Positions 10,734-23,300 are shown, counted from the stretch's first letter. The stretch is 64,000 nucleotides of DNA from Rhipidocladum racemiflorum (GCA_036346355.1 CM070588.1:20507914-20571913); one strand, 5' to 3'. Notes: generated by a model from the sequence alone, not told the origin. Numbers and translations are program-made.

Positions 10734-10826
10734 CACTACAGGGATCCGTATTATTTTCGTCGGCCAAAAACCGACGAAAATAAGGCCATAACCGACGAAA
10801 ATAGCTATTTTCGTCGGCAAGCCGAC
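10734..10826 (+). mobile_element. Possible CACTA transposon terminus
   Basis: The segment starts CACTACAGGG and contains TTTTCGTCGG or its reverse complement four times in about 80 bp, in both orientations. Such subterminal repeats typify En/Spm (CACTA) ends. Only this end is visible and D2 follows at once, so no transposase or second end supports the call. Confidence 0.5.
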
Positions 10827-13800
10827 TGTAACACCCCAGCATTTAATATGCCCGAATGCTACCAAACATAAGCTAACCAACATCTAAATACCACCATTTA
10901 TCATAAATTCCAGCAAGGATACATATGCTAAAAACCGAGATTTCGGCAGCATCTCCTTTGTTTTAACATGCTACGAAGAATCAACAATATTATAGCAATG
11001 TAAGGCAATATGAGAGACATCTAAAACAACAATTATTAAAGACTTAACGGCAATATAAGTCTAACATCAAGCACTTAATGTCTCCCAAATGTCAAATGAA
11101 CAAATAAACTCTCAAATAGCAAAGCTAAACATTAAAGCAATGATCATCACACGCAATTTATTATCAAACTAATAGAATGACTTGTGGAATCATTATGGTG
11201 AAGCTACGTGTGGGCGTGTGACTATTTCCCTTCCCCGCATGCCGATCTCATGGTACCTAAAACAACAAGAAAACACAAGCGTGAGTTCGAAACTCAGCAA
11301 GCATATTGCAATGGACAACAAGAACAACAACATGGCAATAACATCTCCCATCATGTAAATCATCTTATTCATAAACACTTAACATTGTCATCATCAATAT
11401 GTATGCGATGTAATGCAATGCTCATGTCTCCTTGGAAACTCATACCAGTATGGTTGAGTACACACCTGTCGGTGTGCACCCTCTCCCCCCTTCCATCCCG
11501 AAGATGGAGGGTGCCTACTCCTCACTTCCGTTCACTGCGGTGAATGGAATCACGATGTAGGGCTTACTCATTGGCTCTCCGGATTAGTCATATCTTTCTC
11601 ACCGACCTTTCCGGATTAGATATTGACTTTCTCACCGCCCGGGCCATGTAACATGTCATGTATGCAAGCATGCCAACATCATATATAACTCATATATTAC
11701 CACATGGCATCATAACATTTTAAACATGCTCATCATATCATAGCAATCTTTAAAACATGGCAAGTGATCATATAACATGTAGACAATTCCATGTAATCTC
11801 AACATGCAACCTACAATTCGCTATCCATCACAACACACTTGCCTCAACCACGTGCAACGGATTGGCGGGAAGTAGAAGGCACTCCCGGGGTCGCACCACC
11901 TGCACATAGGTATCACACACTCACAATCAAAACCACAGAACAGTATGCAAACCCTCATCTGCCCCGACATTGCCAACGACTCGCAAAACCTAAAAACAGA
12001 GGTTCTGTCCTGGCGGGATAGCAGCCTTGCAAAAGGCATAACTTGGGCTCTGGGACTCTGAATCAATTAAACGAGTACATCCTCGCATAGCTTAGGAAAT
12101 TTCCCAACTTTCTCTAGGTATAAGGAAAGACTGATTCGGCCTCTAAAGTTTTTTAATCTACAGATTACCGAGATCTGTTCCAATCGTGTCAAATTTAGCC
12201 ATACTATGATCCAAAACGAAGTAAGGGATGTAAACAAGCACATGAACAAATCATAATCCTAGTTTCACCACACTAGATCCATGATCACAAATCCGAAAGG
12301 TAAATATTGTCTAATTGTGTGGAAATTATGTGATGATGTGCCGCTAAGCCCCTTTCCCACATGTCAGTGTCAAGGTACCAAAGAAAAACAATATAAACAC
12401 AAGCGTGAGTTCATCACTCAGCAAGTATATTGCAATGGATTGAAAAGAACAATTCAATGCCAACATCATCACATACCATGCTTAACATCATGATCAAGTC
12501 ATAAATCCATATACATTAATATCATATCCATGTCTCAATCTCATTGTACTCATTTCATTAACAAGATCATGTATGCAATGCAATGCACATGTCTCCTGGA
12601 AGCATATACTGGTATTGCTGAGTGCACACCCGTCGGTGTGCACCCTCTTCCCCCTTCCATCACGTAGATGGAGGGTGCCTACGCATCGCTTCCACTCACC
12701 ACGTGAGTGGAATCACGAGGTAAGTCTTACAACCATGGTGCTCCGGATTAGTCATAACTTTCTCACCGACCTTACCGGACTAGTTATGACGTTCTCACCG
12801 ACCGGGCCAGCTTTCATGCCATGTATGCAACATATGTCATAAACATAAACAACTTGCATCAAATTGAACTAAACATGGCATAGCATCATAATAGTCCATT
12901 TTCATCATAACATTGGCAAGCACTAATCATGGCAAGATATCACAACATGTAAGCAATTTGCATCTAGTCACAATTTGCAACATACATTACACTACCCATT
13001 ACAATACACTTGCCTTAACCACGGGCGACTGATTGGCGAGAGGTTGAGGGCACTCCCGGAGTCACACCACCTGCACAAAAATACCACACACTCAAAACGT
13101 GCCCCCAAAACAGCACGCAAAAGCTCGTCTACCCCGACTTCACAAACTACTCCCAAAATCTAAAAACAGAGAATCTGTCCCTCCCGGACAGCAGACTTCA
13201 AACTATCATATCTTGAGTTCTAGGACTCCGAATTGATTAAACGAGTACACCATCGCGAATCTTAGGAAATTTTCTAACTTTTTCTAAGTATTGGAAAAAC
13301 TGATTCGGCATCTAAAGTGGTTTAATCTACAGAATACCGTGATCTGTTCCAATCCCGTCACAGTTTTGAACATGTTTGGTAAAACGAGCATAACTTTCAA
13401 ACGGCTGGGTGGAATTGGACGTTCTTTAAGTCCAATTAAAGGTATTGAAGTTACCTACAACTTTCTCAAAAGGAAGCCGACCAAATTCCAATTCTAAAGT
13501 CGTGAAAACGCAAACCCTAGGTCAACTGCACAATCTGCCCGAAGCTGAGAACATGGCAAACTCTAATTTTCATCTAATCAACCCAATCACAGCACCACCA
13601 CTTGATCTAAAAGCATCCAAATACCCTATAGAACAGCACCTAGACCAACCCCAAGGATTCCCCTAGCCATACCTTTGCTCAACGAACGATGAACCGACGA
13701 ATCTCCTCCCGGTTCTCCCGATCTCCTTCCTCGCTCCAAATCCACCGGATCTCCTCATCGCGGAGCGCTCCAATGGTGAAAACAGCGGGATGGCGAGGTG

Positions 13801-14176
13801 AGGGGCTTCCCAAGGGCAGCAAGGAGGGTGGGGAGGAGGTGGAGGGGGTGGTGGCGCAAGGGGAGGGAAGAGGGGGCGCCATGGGGGAAGGAGATGGGGA
13901 AGAGGGAGGTGGCGGCTAGGATGGGGGAGGTGGGGGCGCATGGGGCATGGGGAGGGGGTGCAAGGGGCAACCCTAAGGGGAGGGTGCCAGGATTTCCCCT
14001 CTCATGGGCCAAAATCTCCCGCACCAACGGCCCACTTCATCCCCCCCAAGGGCCAAATCGACCCGGAAAGGCCCAAACTCCCGAAAACGGCCCAAAAACG
14101 CAATTAAACTTCATAACATAAAGTTTTAACCTCCATTTTCACATTTTATAATATTTTGACATTCCGTAGTGTCACA
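10827..14176 (-). mobile_element. Gypsy-type LTR D2 with internal duplication
   Basis: Read on the minus strand it starts TGTGACACTACGG (14176) and ends GGGGTGTTACA (10827), 3350 bp. It matches D1 in opposite orientation. A GC-rich leader-like block lies at 13680-14000 and the bulk is AT-rich. No primer site or coding region of the parent is attached, so it is probably a solo LTR. The flanks CCGAC and ACACT do not match, so either the target duplication has decayed or the junction was rearranged. Confidence 0.7.
11178..13370 (-). repeat. Tandem duplication (about 1.17 kb units) inside LTR D2
   Basis: Two blocks, about 11178-12200 and 12330-13370, share ordered landmarks offset by about 1.17 kb: ACACAAGCGTGAGTTC near 11273/12398, TCGGTGTGCACCCTCT near 11469/12633, and CGAGTACA plus GATTCGG near 12071/13240. 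Divergence is moderate, so the duplication is not recent. In its visible 1.3 kb, D1 shows only one such block. Confidence 0.75.
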
Positions 14177-14750
14177 ACACTTGCACTCATTGTGGTAGAG
14201 ATGGACATATGGTAGATTTTTGCTTTAGACTGGCCAAACAACAAAAGAAAGAAAGACCTAAGGCTAGGTCTAATTTCTGACAGGCACGCTTTGCTTCTCA
14301 TTATGTGCCTAGGGTGATGCAAACACCTTTTGTTACTAAGAACACATGAAAGGACAAATCTGTTTTTGTTCATAAGAATGCTCGTGTTGTGTCTACTGTT
14401 GTGCGTCGTGTGTCTCAGTACTGGATTCCTAATTATCTTATTTCTAACCCCAGTACCGAGACCTCGACACTTTCTGCTTCTATGTAGGCTTCTCACGCGA
14501 GGAAGGAGAACATATGTCTAGTGAATTTCGGATGCTCACGTCACATGTTCGGTGATAAGATTTGGTTCTCCTTCACTCGTGCATCTCGTGCTGAAAGTGT
14601 TATTTTTGAAGATGCTTCTTCCACATCTGTTTTCGCAAAAGGCACTAGTCCAAATGTTGTAGGTGCAGGTGCATATGTTCAGGGGGAAAGTACCTTTGTT
14701 CATGAAGATGATGATGATGTTGTTCAGGATGAAATAATTGGAGTTTGTTG
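14177..14750 (+). pseudogene. copia gag zinc knuckle to protease fragment (element F)
   Basis: The translation begins in a copia gag knuckle (HCGRDGHMVDFC) followed by RLAKQQKKERPKARS. After several stops comes the protease-region hallmark NFGCSRHMFGDKIWFS (14520-14570), equivalent to the usual W.LDSGCSRHM. A TGA and at least two TAG codons interrupt it. It abuts RNase H sequence at about 14750, so integrase and most of the reverse transcriptase are deleted. The 5' LTR and leader are also gone, cut at the D2 boundary. Confidence 0.8.
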
Positions 14751-15151
14751 TGTGCTTGCGTGCTCGTTTTCAAGCTTCCCCACGTGCTTCACATCGACAA
14801 GCTATCAAGCAAATTTTCAGGTATCTCCATGATACTCAAGATTTTGGCATTTGGCTTTCTGCTTCCTCATGCATTAGTTTAAGAGCTTTCTCTGATGCTG
14901 AATTTGGAGGATGTAGAATTGATAGAAAAAGTACATCTGGTTCATGCCACTTCTTGAGTAATTCTCTTTCTTGGGCATATTGACACTAGATTTCACTTTC
15001 TTAGAGATCATGTAGAAAAAGGAAATATTACGCTTCACCATGTGGATACTGAACATCAAATGGTAGACATTTTCACAAAACCTTTGTCTTCTTCTCGTTT
15101 TGATTTTATTCAGGGAGTACTTGGGATTGTTCATCCAATGGGTTTATTTTG
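14738..15151 (+). pseudogene. copia RNase H fragment (element F)
   Basis: This is the C-terminal end of a copia polyprotein. Visible are RHRQAIKQIFRYLHDTQDFG-like sequence, SLRAFSDAEFGGCRIDRKST (the first Asp of RNase H), then after a small deletion DTRFHFLRDHVEKGNITLHH, VDIFTKPLSSSRFDFIQGVL and the terminal GIVHPMGLF before a stop, followed by TTGAGGGGGAG. The central part of RNase H is missing, so it is inactive. Confidence 0.82.
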
Positions 15152-16267
15152 AGGGGGAGTTTCCCTGCCAAGTTTTTTTTTACTTGATGAGTTTGCTTTA
15201 TCATATTTATTTATGTATTATGTAATTGAGCTAATATGTGATAATCTAAATTGTTCCACTTGAACTAAAAATGACATTGCGGAATTCCTTGGTCTGACTG
15301 TCTATAGCTAAATACTCTATGATATCTTACTCTTCTAGCTTGATATTGAATCTTGACAAATTTGGGCTATGGAGCAAGTGTGTTTTCAGCTTTACTCTTT
15401 CAAAAGGCCTTTTAATCTCTTTGCATGTTTACAATCAAAGAAAAAGGAAAAGAAAAGGGAATTAATAAAAAGGGGTTGTTAAAAGCAAAAGCCTCAAGTT
15501 TTGCGCTTCAGACATGCTTTCCCCTAAAAAGATAAGATGTATGCTTCAAGCATGCCATTCCCTAAAAGACAAGATGTATGCTTCAAGCATGCCAATCTGA
15601 GAAAATAAAAGAAGTATGCTTCAAGCATGCCACATGCAGTTTATCATTTTTAAAAAGATTAAATTGGCCTACTAGATTGGAGTTGAAACTACTTGCTCAC
15701 CCTGAGTTGTTAGTTGCTTCAGTTTTGAGCCTTGCTTTTCTACTAAGGTCTTGCTTGGTACTTGCCTATAGGTGACTGTATTGAGGTTGAGATGCATGTC
15801 ATTCCCTAACTTATTAAAATCACACCAAGTTCATGTATTTTGCATATTATGTGATATATAAGGTTATATGATCGAATGAGCCCATCTTTTCCTATCTTGG
15901 CATTCCTTTGTTTCTCTTTTGTGAAATCATTGCTAAAGGGAAAAATTTTGAACATGTTGTTCTCTCTTTTGTATTCTTGATGAATCAATTGTCAAAAGGG
16001 GATAAGTTTGGGAATCTTTGAGAAGTTTGGAGAAGTTTTTGAGAAGTTTGGGGGAGAAGTTTGAAGAATCTGGGAGAATTTTGGAGTTTTGGGCACATTG
16101 CACATTTACATACATTTTTTCTTTGGGGGAGACTTTTCACTTTGCATATTGGTCAAAGGGGGAGTTTTTGTGTTTTTCACTGTGGTCTGTTCAAAAACCT
16201 TCTTGTGAAGTGAATGCCAATGTTTAATTCTATGTGGTGTTGCCAATGTTTTCATCAAGGGGGAGAT
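15152..16267 (+). other. Non-coding 3' region of copia element F
   Basis: It lies between the end of pol and the 3' LTR and has no convincing gene. It holds a small palindromic repeat set (15539-15631) and several GGGGGAG purine tracts (near 15152, 16047, 16121, 16157 and 16258). The last, AAGGGGGAGAT, sits directly against the LTR and is the likely polypurine tract. Confidence 0.6.
15539..15631 (+). repeat. Three copies of an 18-bp palindromic unit
   Basis: GTATGCTTCAAGCATGCC occurs at 15539-15556, 15576-15593 and 15614-15631. ATGCTT/AAGCAT forms a dyad. A more degraded copy precedes them near 15505. Confidence 0.85.
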
Positions 16268-16394
16268 TGCGAAATCATGTGCTGAAAAATTGGCCTAAGA
16301 ATTGCATTTGCAAAATGTGCATGTGTATGTGTTTCTCTTCTGTGCCGGACAAAATTTCCAAACCAGTAAGCTTCGCATTGGCGCTGGACCATTT

Positions 16395-16765
16395 TTATGT
16401 TTGCGCCGGACCAAACTTTTTGGTCCGCCGTGAACATACATTTGGGGTCATTTGTGCCGGACCAAAGTTTTCAAAAAATAGTAAGTTTGTACATTGACGC
16501 CAGACCAAAATTTTGGTCCGTGGTGAACAAGATTTTGCGTTGTGAAATTTGCATGTACACCGGACCAATTTCTTTGGTCCATCATGAACGGCTTTTTGAG
16601 GTTTGATTTCGCATGTACGCCGGACTGATTTCCTTTAGTCCGTCGTGAACGTGTTTTTGAACATGTTTGCTTTTCATTGAACCGAGACTTTCGCATGTAC
16701 GCGAGACCACATATTTGGTCCATCGTGAGTTGCGCCGGACCGGAGTTCGGTCTAGCATGAACTGA
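16395..16765 (+). repeat. Array of GGACCAAA/TTTGGTCC dyads in the copia LTR
   Basis: About six units spaced 30-90 bp apart share CGCCGGACCAAA, a short AT spacer, TTTGGTCCGTCGTGAAC. The clearest are near 16411, 16498, 16558, 16618, 16699 and 16732. Each can pair with itself as a stem. Confidence 0.75.
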
Positions 16766-17294
16766 TTTTTCTAAGGTTTTGAGACATGTGTGCACCGAAC
16801 CAAACGTTTTCATAATGCATGTTTTGAACTTATGCAATGCTCAAGTGAGTATTTGCATGGACTAATGTTGAGTCAAGTCACGGTCTTGTGCTTGGAATCG
16901 TTTTGTGGTTTGTTCATGTGCAGGTGTTGCTCGAGGGCGAACGTGGTCGATGACGGGACCAGAGCTAGGTTCATTGAGGAACTAAGGTTCGAGACTAGAT
17001 TCATGTAGTAATCGAGGTCTTGGTGGTCAAGGATGTCATGCGGGAGGTTCGTGCTAGAGGATGGTGCACATGAAGAATTGTTAGTCACGTGAGTATAGCA
17101 TGGTGGCCGTACGCGTGCAAGAGTTATTAGTCACATGAGTATGGCTGGGTTGCCTTACGCGTGCAAGAGTTGTATTTGGCCAGGTTGGCCCAAGTGGAGT
17201 TGTGTTAAATACAGACCCCTTCTAGGATTTGGAGTGGGACTCCTTCTGGGATTAGGAGTAGGAATTGTAATTAGGACTCTATGTGTTTGCTCTG

Positions 17295-17302
17295 TATAAA
17301 TA
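17295..17302 (+). promoter_or_regulatory. TATA box of copia LTR F
   Basis: TATAAATA is followed by AGGGGGAGGAG; solo LTR S1 is inserted 10 bp downstream, between this box and the expected start site. Confidence 0.65.
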
Positions 17303-18787
17303 GGGGGAGGAGTGTCGGGACCTGAATTTGCAAATATGGATCCTCTGTGTATTCAACACTAGTCTAGGATCACGCTAGTGCACACAGTCTCAACATCGGT
17401 AAATATCACAATCATACTCAATGAAACAACATGTACTTTATTTAAAATAACCAAACTGGTTGCTCGACCTTATGGTCAAGTTATAGAGATATGCCGCGTT
17501 GGGCGAAAACTTATTAAAGGAAATAAACTGCAGCGGAATAAAAGCATCAACGTGGCGCCATCGAGTATACCATAGGCAACAAACTTGGCTCGCTCCCTAG
17601 TTAGCCGAATCTTGCTGGAGATCCTCCTCCAAAGCAGGTATAGCTTCTTCTTCAACTGATGTTGTAGTTGCAAGGGGTGAGTACTTGGTACTCAGCAAGT
17701 CATGCACATAATGCAAGCTAATATTCTACATGCATGGCTTAGTACAAAGGAATGTTTCATGGTTCACTTGCAGCAAAAAACATTTAACAAGTAGCATAAG
17801 TAGATTCGAAAGCGGTAAAAGCAAATATAATATCAATAACTTTTCCAGGAGTTAAGTAAACACTTTCCCCTTCCTAATCCACATTTCCATCAACGTCATC
17901 AATAAACCCAACCAAACTTTTCAAGTCCAAGTTGTTTTCTTGAAAGTCTAACCCTTGACTGTAATTCCGGAGTAGTGTCCAATACCGTGGACTTGGCTAT
18001 TCGAATAGGTTATACACTCTGCGGAGGTTATGCACTTTACCCACAAGATATAGTCAAATACCACAAAGGCGAGTGACCGTAACAAAGCCTTTCGGAAACC
18101 GCAAACTATACAAATGAACCTCTCCGGTTTTTGCCATACACCATCCCTTCCCTCAGTGGAGGCGAAGTATGGGACCGACATACAGTTGGACGGGAACCAC
18201 GCCGTAGCCCTGGTACGCTCCCCCTTCAAGCTACCCAAAAGGTGTAGTTGACACCCCGAGGTACCACATGCAAGTTATTAGTAACTTACTCAACTAGGAC
18301 CATCTCATTCCAGTCATGTGGTTGCATGTTTGACCCAGTTCAAAGGCTTGCAAGGTTAAGTCCTTAGGGTGACCAGGGAAAGACTGCCGAAGAACCAAAA
18401 CGACTTTCCCGGTGCCACTCATGGCCCACGAGATCACTTTTGCCACTTGCCCCGGTCTAAAGCATTTATCAAACCCCAGTTGATTACCATGCACCACGTG
18501 CCATCAACATCATCATTAACAACACATGACACTTCTCCAAAACAGGTTCCATATCACATTAAGTCCATATTAACATGTAATTATCCAAAATCATGTCATG
18601 ACTACATGGCAGGGTAAGCATTATACTATAGCGATCTAAATACCCATGTTGGCGATTTAATAATGTCCAACTACTTAATCCACAACTAGAGTGACAAAGG
18701 GTCATGGCATACAATTAAATATTCAAGGTTGCATACAGCAAGTTGGGCATTTATCTAATTCTCAGAAATAAGTAAAGCATTTTCTAA

Positions 18788-18946
18788 TTAAATTAACATG
18801 CAATAATTTGAATCAAAATAATTTTCCAAAGTGGGAACAATATGGTCAAAGCATAACTTGCCTTCAAAAAGTACTTGTTCTTGGTCTTGAGCTGGCTCCT
18901 GGGTCAAAACTTCTCCTTCGAAGCCTTCGGGCACTTCAACGTCTAC
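18788..18946 (-). CDS. Conserved short frame inside LTR S1 (putative mini-exon)
   Basis: 53 codons from the GTAGAC acceptor context: VDVEVPEGFEGEVLTQEPAQ, then QVLFEGKLCFDH, then a tail that differs from A1 (IVPTLENYF). It is open and closely similar in protein to A1 and A2 although the LTR around it has diverged. The function is unknown. Confidence 0.45.
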   Translation of the reverse strand, partial: VDVEVPEGFEGEVLTQEPAQDQEQVLFEGKLCFDHIVPTLENYFDSNYCMLI

Positions 18947-19554
18947 TTGTAACGTGTGCAAATAGCAATAAATAATTAAACAATAGACAAAAAGTGTCCA
19001 AAAATTCAAATAAAATTCACCATTAAATAGAGCTCAATTTTATAAAAATTTATAAATTGGTATCACTCAAATCAGAGTTAAAACGCAAAAGTTATAATCG
19101 TTTGAAGTTTGAAAAATCAAATAAAAGAATAAACTGAATTAATTCATTTATTTTTCTGTTGAAAAATCTGATTATGACGTCAGCATGACGTTAGCGTGGA
19201 TTTTGAATTTCCACCGAATTATTTTTCTCTTGAAAAATCAAATTATGATGTCAGCATGACGTTAGGCGGTCCATGGACTCGTTCCACGGGTAGGGCGCGG
19301 TCCATCGTCGACCCGGTCCACGGGTACACGTGTAGCTGACATGTGGGACCCACTCGAAAGACATCATTGCTGACGTCATCGCGCTCGGCCGAACGGTACT
19401 AACACGCGGGCAACACCGTGACGTCAGCATGACGTCATGGAGCGGTTGAGCCAGACGCTGACATGCGGGCCCGTTGCTGATGTCACGCGTGATGTCAGTG
19501 GCGACCGGGCGAAACTGCGCTGATCGCGCCGGTTCGGCTCCCGGGCACATGGTG

Positions 19555-19985
19555 CAATCTGGGCCGTCGGTTTGAAATCCGACGGTCCATATTAGATCTA
19601 ATCTCGCTACCGTGAGACTACGTGGCTCAATCTGGACCGTGCGATTTGGATCGGACGGTCGAGATTGGATTGGGTTTTCGCATCACCGGGGGCGACGTGG
19701 CATGACCTGGCGCTCGACGCGTGGCACAATCTATACCGTCCGATCTTGATCTGACAGCTACGAACGCATCTAGCACGGCGCGGTTACGGCTATGTGGCTC
19801 AATCTCGTGCGTTGGATCTAGATCCAATGCTTCGGATCTATCCTAAGTCATCTCGGTTAAAAGTTACGTGGCGCGATCTAAACCGTTAGCTCTAGATCTG
19901 ACGGTCCACAATGCATCTGGGCTCCACGAGGTTCAAGGCGACGTGGACTCACCTTGGCCGTTGGATGGAGATCGAACGGTTGATG
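19555..19985. repeat. Dyad array with ACGTGGC spacers in LTR S1
   Basis: A module of roughly 70-80 bp recurs about six times: (G)ACGTGGC, CAATCT, then a dyad such as CCGTCGG..TTTGAAATCC.GACGG or GTTGGATC-TA-GATCCAA. Individual dyads are degraded, but order and spacing persist. Confidence 0.65.
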
Positions 19986-20327
19986 GAGTTCGACGGCGGT
20001 GATGGTGGCGCGGCGGAGCTAGGTCACCAGAAACAAAGATGACAACGAGTAGAACAACGTTACGATGCGTCTCCGACGAAGTGGATGATCCCCACATGAG
20101 CGCCTCGACTTGACGGTTCCGGATCTGGGCTTCAACACGGCGGAGGACGCTGGACGGCGTCGGAAATGAAGAAAAACCACGGCGGCGGCAGCTCGGGCTC
20201 CAAAACCTAGGGCAAAAAATGTAGGTGGTAACAGCAAACACGACGCGTTGACCCACGCATTAAATACCGGGCTCGACGTCCGGATTCGGCGCGGGATTCA
20301 TGGAATGGCCGTGGTAGTGGCGAATTC

Positions 20328-23300
20328 TGTAACATCCCAAAAATTCATTTTAATATATTTAGTGTGTTTCTGGAATATTTGTAATTTTTTGAAATTTACT
20401 TGGAAGCCTCGTGAGTAATTCGGAGTCAAGTTTATTGAAATAATCACTTAAAATCAATATCACGCATTTTTGCATAAGCATAAAATCCAAATTTTTTTTG
20501 ATAATTAAGATAATTTGTAGACGAGAGTGTTTGCTTCAAATATTTTCGAAAAATATGTTATATAACGTAAGTCGTTGATTTTATAAAAATCGGTACAGGT
20601 GTCTGATTCACGAAAAGATTTTCTACGAAAAATCTACATGTCAAAAAATCACGGAACCAACTTCGTTAGGTTCCAAATAGTTCGTATTATTTTGGAGGAA
20701 TTTTTTGGATTTTTAGAACCTCTCTGTTTTTCTTCTTCTTCTCAACATGTTTTGGGAATATATATGTGTATACGTGTATACATGCATGCATGGTATAGAA
20801 GTTCCTTGCAACCGTTTCTCCATTTTGTGTCAGCCGTTTCCTCTAGATGGAATGGAAGGCATGCATTAGAATTCCTCTACACATTGGTAACGTTAACTCA
20901 TTTAAGCCCCCACATGCACGTTCATGCATGAAGCCCACAAACACGTTTCCTTGCATGGCCATTTCTAGTGCAAACGAGTAAAGGATTCGCATGAATGTAT
21001 GAAGCTGTTCCAAATAAACGATCTCTAGTTTAATAGGGCAGGAGAAACGACTTCATGCATGCAATAAAATGGATATTAATTATAGTTTTTAATGTTGTCT
21101 CGTGACCACATTTCCGTGCATGATGAACTAGCGACCCATTTCCTGTACGTTCCATTCCAAGCTGTTTCTTGCTCCTTTTTTATTCAACAAATCCATGTAC
21201 ATTTCCTTCATTTCAGCCGTTCCTTGCTCATCAATTCCTGTGTGTGAAGTGCAACAACAATCCTTATACGTTTCAAGCATTTCTCCACTTCCTATACGTC
21301 CCTTCATTTCCAGTCGTACAAGCTAATTTCTCCATTGCTTCATTCCAGCACGTCAACAAGGGAAGGGATGCCAATTTCATTTCTCCAATTAGCGTCAAAT
21401 ACTTTCTCTCCCTCCAACCATTTCCACTGCCTTTTCCCCTGACGCCGCCGCCGCCACCGTCGCCGCTGCCGCTGACGTCGCCGTCGCTGACGTCGCCATC
21501 CCCACCGTCTCGTCGCCGTCGTCGCCGCTAGTACTTCCCTCAGCCTCACCTTCCCCTGCGTCGCTGCCACCGTTACGTCCACACCGGTGCACATTCTGGT
21601 CACACCACCGCCTGCGCCGACGGTCTGCGCTACTGCTGCTGCTGCCGTTAACCGGTACTCCCTCTTTTCTCTCGCGTGCCCTCTGTTTCTGTTAATTAGT
21701 TAATCTTGTCATATGTATTTGTGCATGTATATATGTTAGTCATGTATACATGTATATTTGTTAGTACATAAGGTGTATAATCTTCTATATGCGTGTAGAT
21801 AAATATTAGACCCAATGCATGTACGTACATATATAGATATATGTGTTAGCTTGTATACGTAGGCATTAGGCCGTATGTATATGTAGATATTAGCTTACGC
21901 GTATATTTGTTGGCCTCACCGATCACGACTCCTCTCTAGTTTGCATGCACAAGCGCGTCGTCGCCGTAGCTGCCTATGCGCCGTAGTCACCGTCGCCGCT
22001 GATTGATTCCGGCTGACCGCGTTCACCGCCGCCGTCGCTGTCTCCGACCGACTGTGCTCGCTGTCCCGCTCTGGTCGTCTGGCCGGTCTCTATTTTTTTT
22101 CTCACGTAGCGAATGCCCAAACCGAACCCATATGCAACCAAGGAGTATACACATATACAAGGGGGAATAGTGCCATGCAAAATTCTTACGTAATTCATTT
22201 TTCTCCAAATTACGAATTTTGTCTTTTTCGCTAAAAAATCGATCTAAGTCCAAGTCGCTTGCAACAAATTTTGTTAATTAGTAGAAATTAATACCTTTCT
22301 ATCATATTTTCTATGAAATTTTATAAATAAATTTATACTGTTTAATTATTTGCAAAAAATCTAAACGTATGAATTTTGTAGCTCTTAAACTATAGGTCCA
22401 AAAAATCTAAAATAAATTTTATAAATCTTAGAAATGCTAAACTAATTATTTGGAAGTTTTTGTGAAATTATGAGCTAGTTTGATTTGTAGTATTTTTTGA
22501 ATGTGTGTTTGTATATTGTTCTGCGTGTTTATTTGGTTCTTTATTTGCTACGCGTAGACGTCAATTTGTGTGATGCTGTCGGAAACGAAGGTCAGGACCA
22601 AGATCAAGATCCAGACCAAGACTCGCTGCTTTATGAAGGCAAGTTGTGCTTTGACCATGTTGCTCCTAAATTTTGAAATGTATTTTTATTTAAATTATGC
22701 ATGCTATGTTGTTAAAATGAATTAATTTAATTAGGGTAAGATAGTTAATAAACCTAATTGTTAATTCCACCCTTGATGTTAATAATTGTATGCCATACAA
22801 TCATTGTCACCTTAAGTTGGGTTTTAAAATAGTTGGATGATATGATTGTGCCAACACGGGAGGCTAGACCGTGAATAGTTGCTTAGCCATGCTTACGTGA
22901 AATGTGTTTCAAATGGCAAAATAATATTGACTAATGATATACGAAATGAATTTTGGAATTAGTGTAATCTTGCCACGTGATGATGTGAAGTGTAGGTACC
23001 TTTGTGGTTCTACATGGTAACTGATATTATTGTTGGCATGTGTTGCACAATAATGGAACAGGGGTGGTAAAAGATTTAGTCTGGGGCAAGTGGTATGAGG
23101 CTTTATGCTAGGTGGGCCTTTATGGCACAGATTTTAAAATAACAGCCTTTGCGGCAATGGGATGAGTGATGTGAGAAGATTTGGGTCAGGGACTGTGAGA
23201 GGGATGTCTTGTCATAGACAGTTAAGGACTTCACCTTGCAAGCCTTTGAACTGGGCCTTTCGTACAACCACATGACTGGAGTGGGACGGTCCTAGTTTAG

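Noticed and set aside
13663..14121. Overlapping Gly/Pro-rich frames on both strands
   Set aside because: Low-complexity GC-rich part of LTR D2; no homologous frame elsewhere in the window.
14177..15151. Continuation of C1 across LTR D2
   Set aside because: The right-hand copia piece starts again in gag and differs in sequence type from C1, so it is a separate element.
16395..16765. CRISPR-like repeat-spacer pattern
   Set aside because: Units are degenerate, spacing is irregular and the setting is a plant copia LTR. The same applies to the 54-bp repeats at 35067 and 36996.
21340..21603. Arg-rich and Pro-rich frames in CGCCGCC-rich sequence
   Set aside because: Codon-repeat artefacts in the first-exon-like block of LTR S1b. 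An exon there is possible, but these frames give no support.
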